Under the pieces are notes generated by a model that had not been told where the DNA came from, did not search any database, and saw only the letters and a list, made by a program, of their open reading frames with translations. Shown in pieces: positions 13,680-13,762 of a DNA stretch of 13,762 bases. Source of the stretch: Muribaculaceae bacterium (GTDB lineage: Bacteria > Bacteroidota > Bacteroidia > Bacteroidales > Muribaculaceae); the NCBI GenBank assembly GCA_029060585.1, contig JAIDTS010000563.1, positions 1 through 13,762 on the forward strand. Reading direction: 5' to 3'. The translations under genes were made by a program, and so were the position numbers. How positions within the stretch are numbered: the stretch's first letter is position 1; each line of letters opens with the position of its first letter.

Positions 13680-13762
13680 CTTTGGGATAGGTATGTCCCG
13701 ACCGGGCCTGCAGCTCCCCGAGGAACCTACAGGAGCAACCGCTGACATCCACCCTTAGACAG
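13680..13762 (+). ncRNA. 5' part of a structured RNA or long leader (cut by the window)
   Basis: The sequence after the promoter is GC-rich, has no start codon followed by a signal-like frame, and folds compactly. GGGATA (13684-13689) pairs with TATGTCCC (13694-13699, one G-U) around a GGTA loop. CCTGCAG (13707-13713) pairs with CTACAGG (13727-13733, one mismatch). I do not recognise a named family. A stable small RNA or a riboswitch-type leader would both fit; the 3' end is outside the window. Confidence 0.35.

Overview
The window looks like part of a chromosome from a gut-type Bacteroidales bacterium; Muribaculaceae or a near relative is my best guess. The main reason is the promoters. Six carry the Bacteroidetes primary-sigma signature, a -33 TTTG-like box 19 to 20 bp before a -7 TAnnTTTG-like box; four of these match both boxes exactly, one has GTTG at -33 and one has a one-base-off -7 box. 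The protein families agree: BspA-type leucine-rich repeats, a DUF4143 ATPase remnant, a DUF3108-like exported protein, glycoside hydrolases beside a TlpA-like thioredoxin protein, and a DUF362 lipoprotein.

Layout. Positions 1-300 hold the 3' end of an unrecognised gene and a clear terminator. Positions 300-580 are gene-free and carry short repeats. A lone HigA-like antitoxin gene (581-892, minus strand) is transcribed away from a second promoter at 960-990. That promoter points into about 345 nt with no convincing protein. This stretch contains compact hairpins and a large imperfect inverted repeat, and it ends in a stem followed by seven T's. I read it as a structured non-coding RNA or a repeat element, and it is the least explained part of the window. 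Next come a secreted BspA-like leucine-rich repeat protein (1404-3266) with a perfect 14-bp terminator stem, then a 5'-truncated DUF4143 ATPase remnant (3428-3805, minus), a 23-bp tandem repeat, and a small exported protein of probable DUF3108 type (4003-4728, minus).

The centre is a same-strand glycan-degradation cluster. It has a multidomain GH98 endo-glycosidase (5028-8180), a periplasmic TlpA-like thioredoxin-fold protein (8222-9895) and a GH106-like glycosidase (9943-12405). The first gene has a canonical promoter. The third has its own promoter, which ends only 7 nt before the start codon and lies within an 11-bp perfect inverted repeat. No SusC/SusD pair or regulator is visible here. 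The target could be host blood-group or mucin glycan, or xylan-like plant glycan; the sequence alone does not decide between them.

The right end has a DUF362-domain lipoprotein gene (12579-13568) with its own promoter and terminator. A further canonical promoter (13642-13673) follows, and its GC-rich, hairpin-forming transcript runs off the window. It is probably the start of another structured RNA or a long leader.
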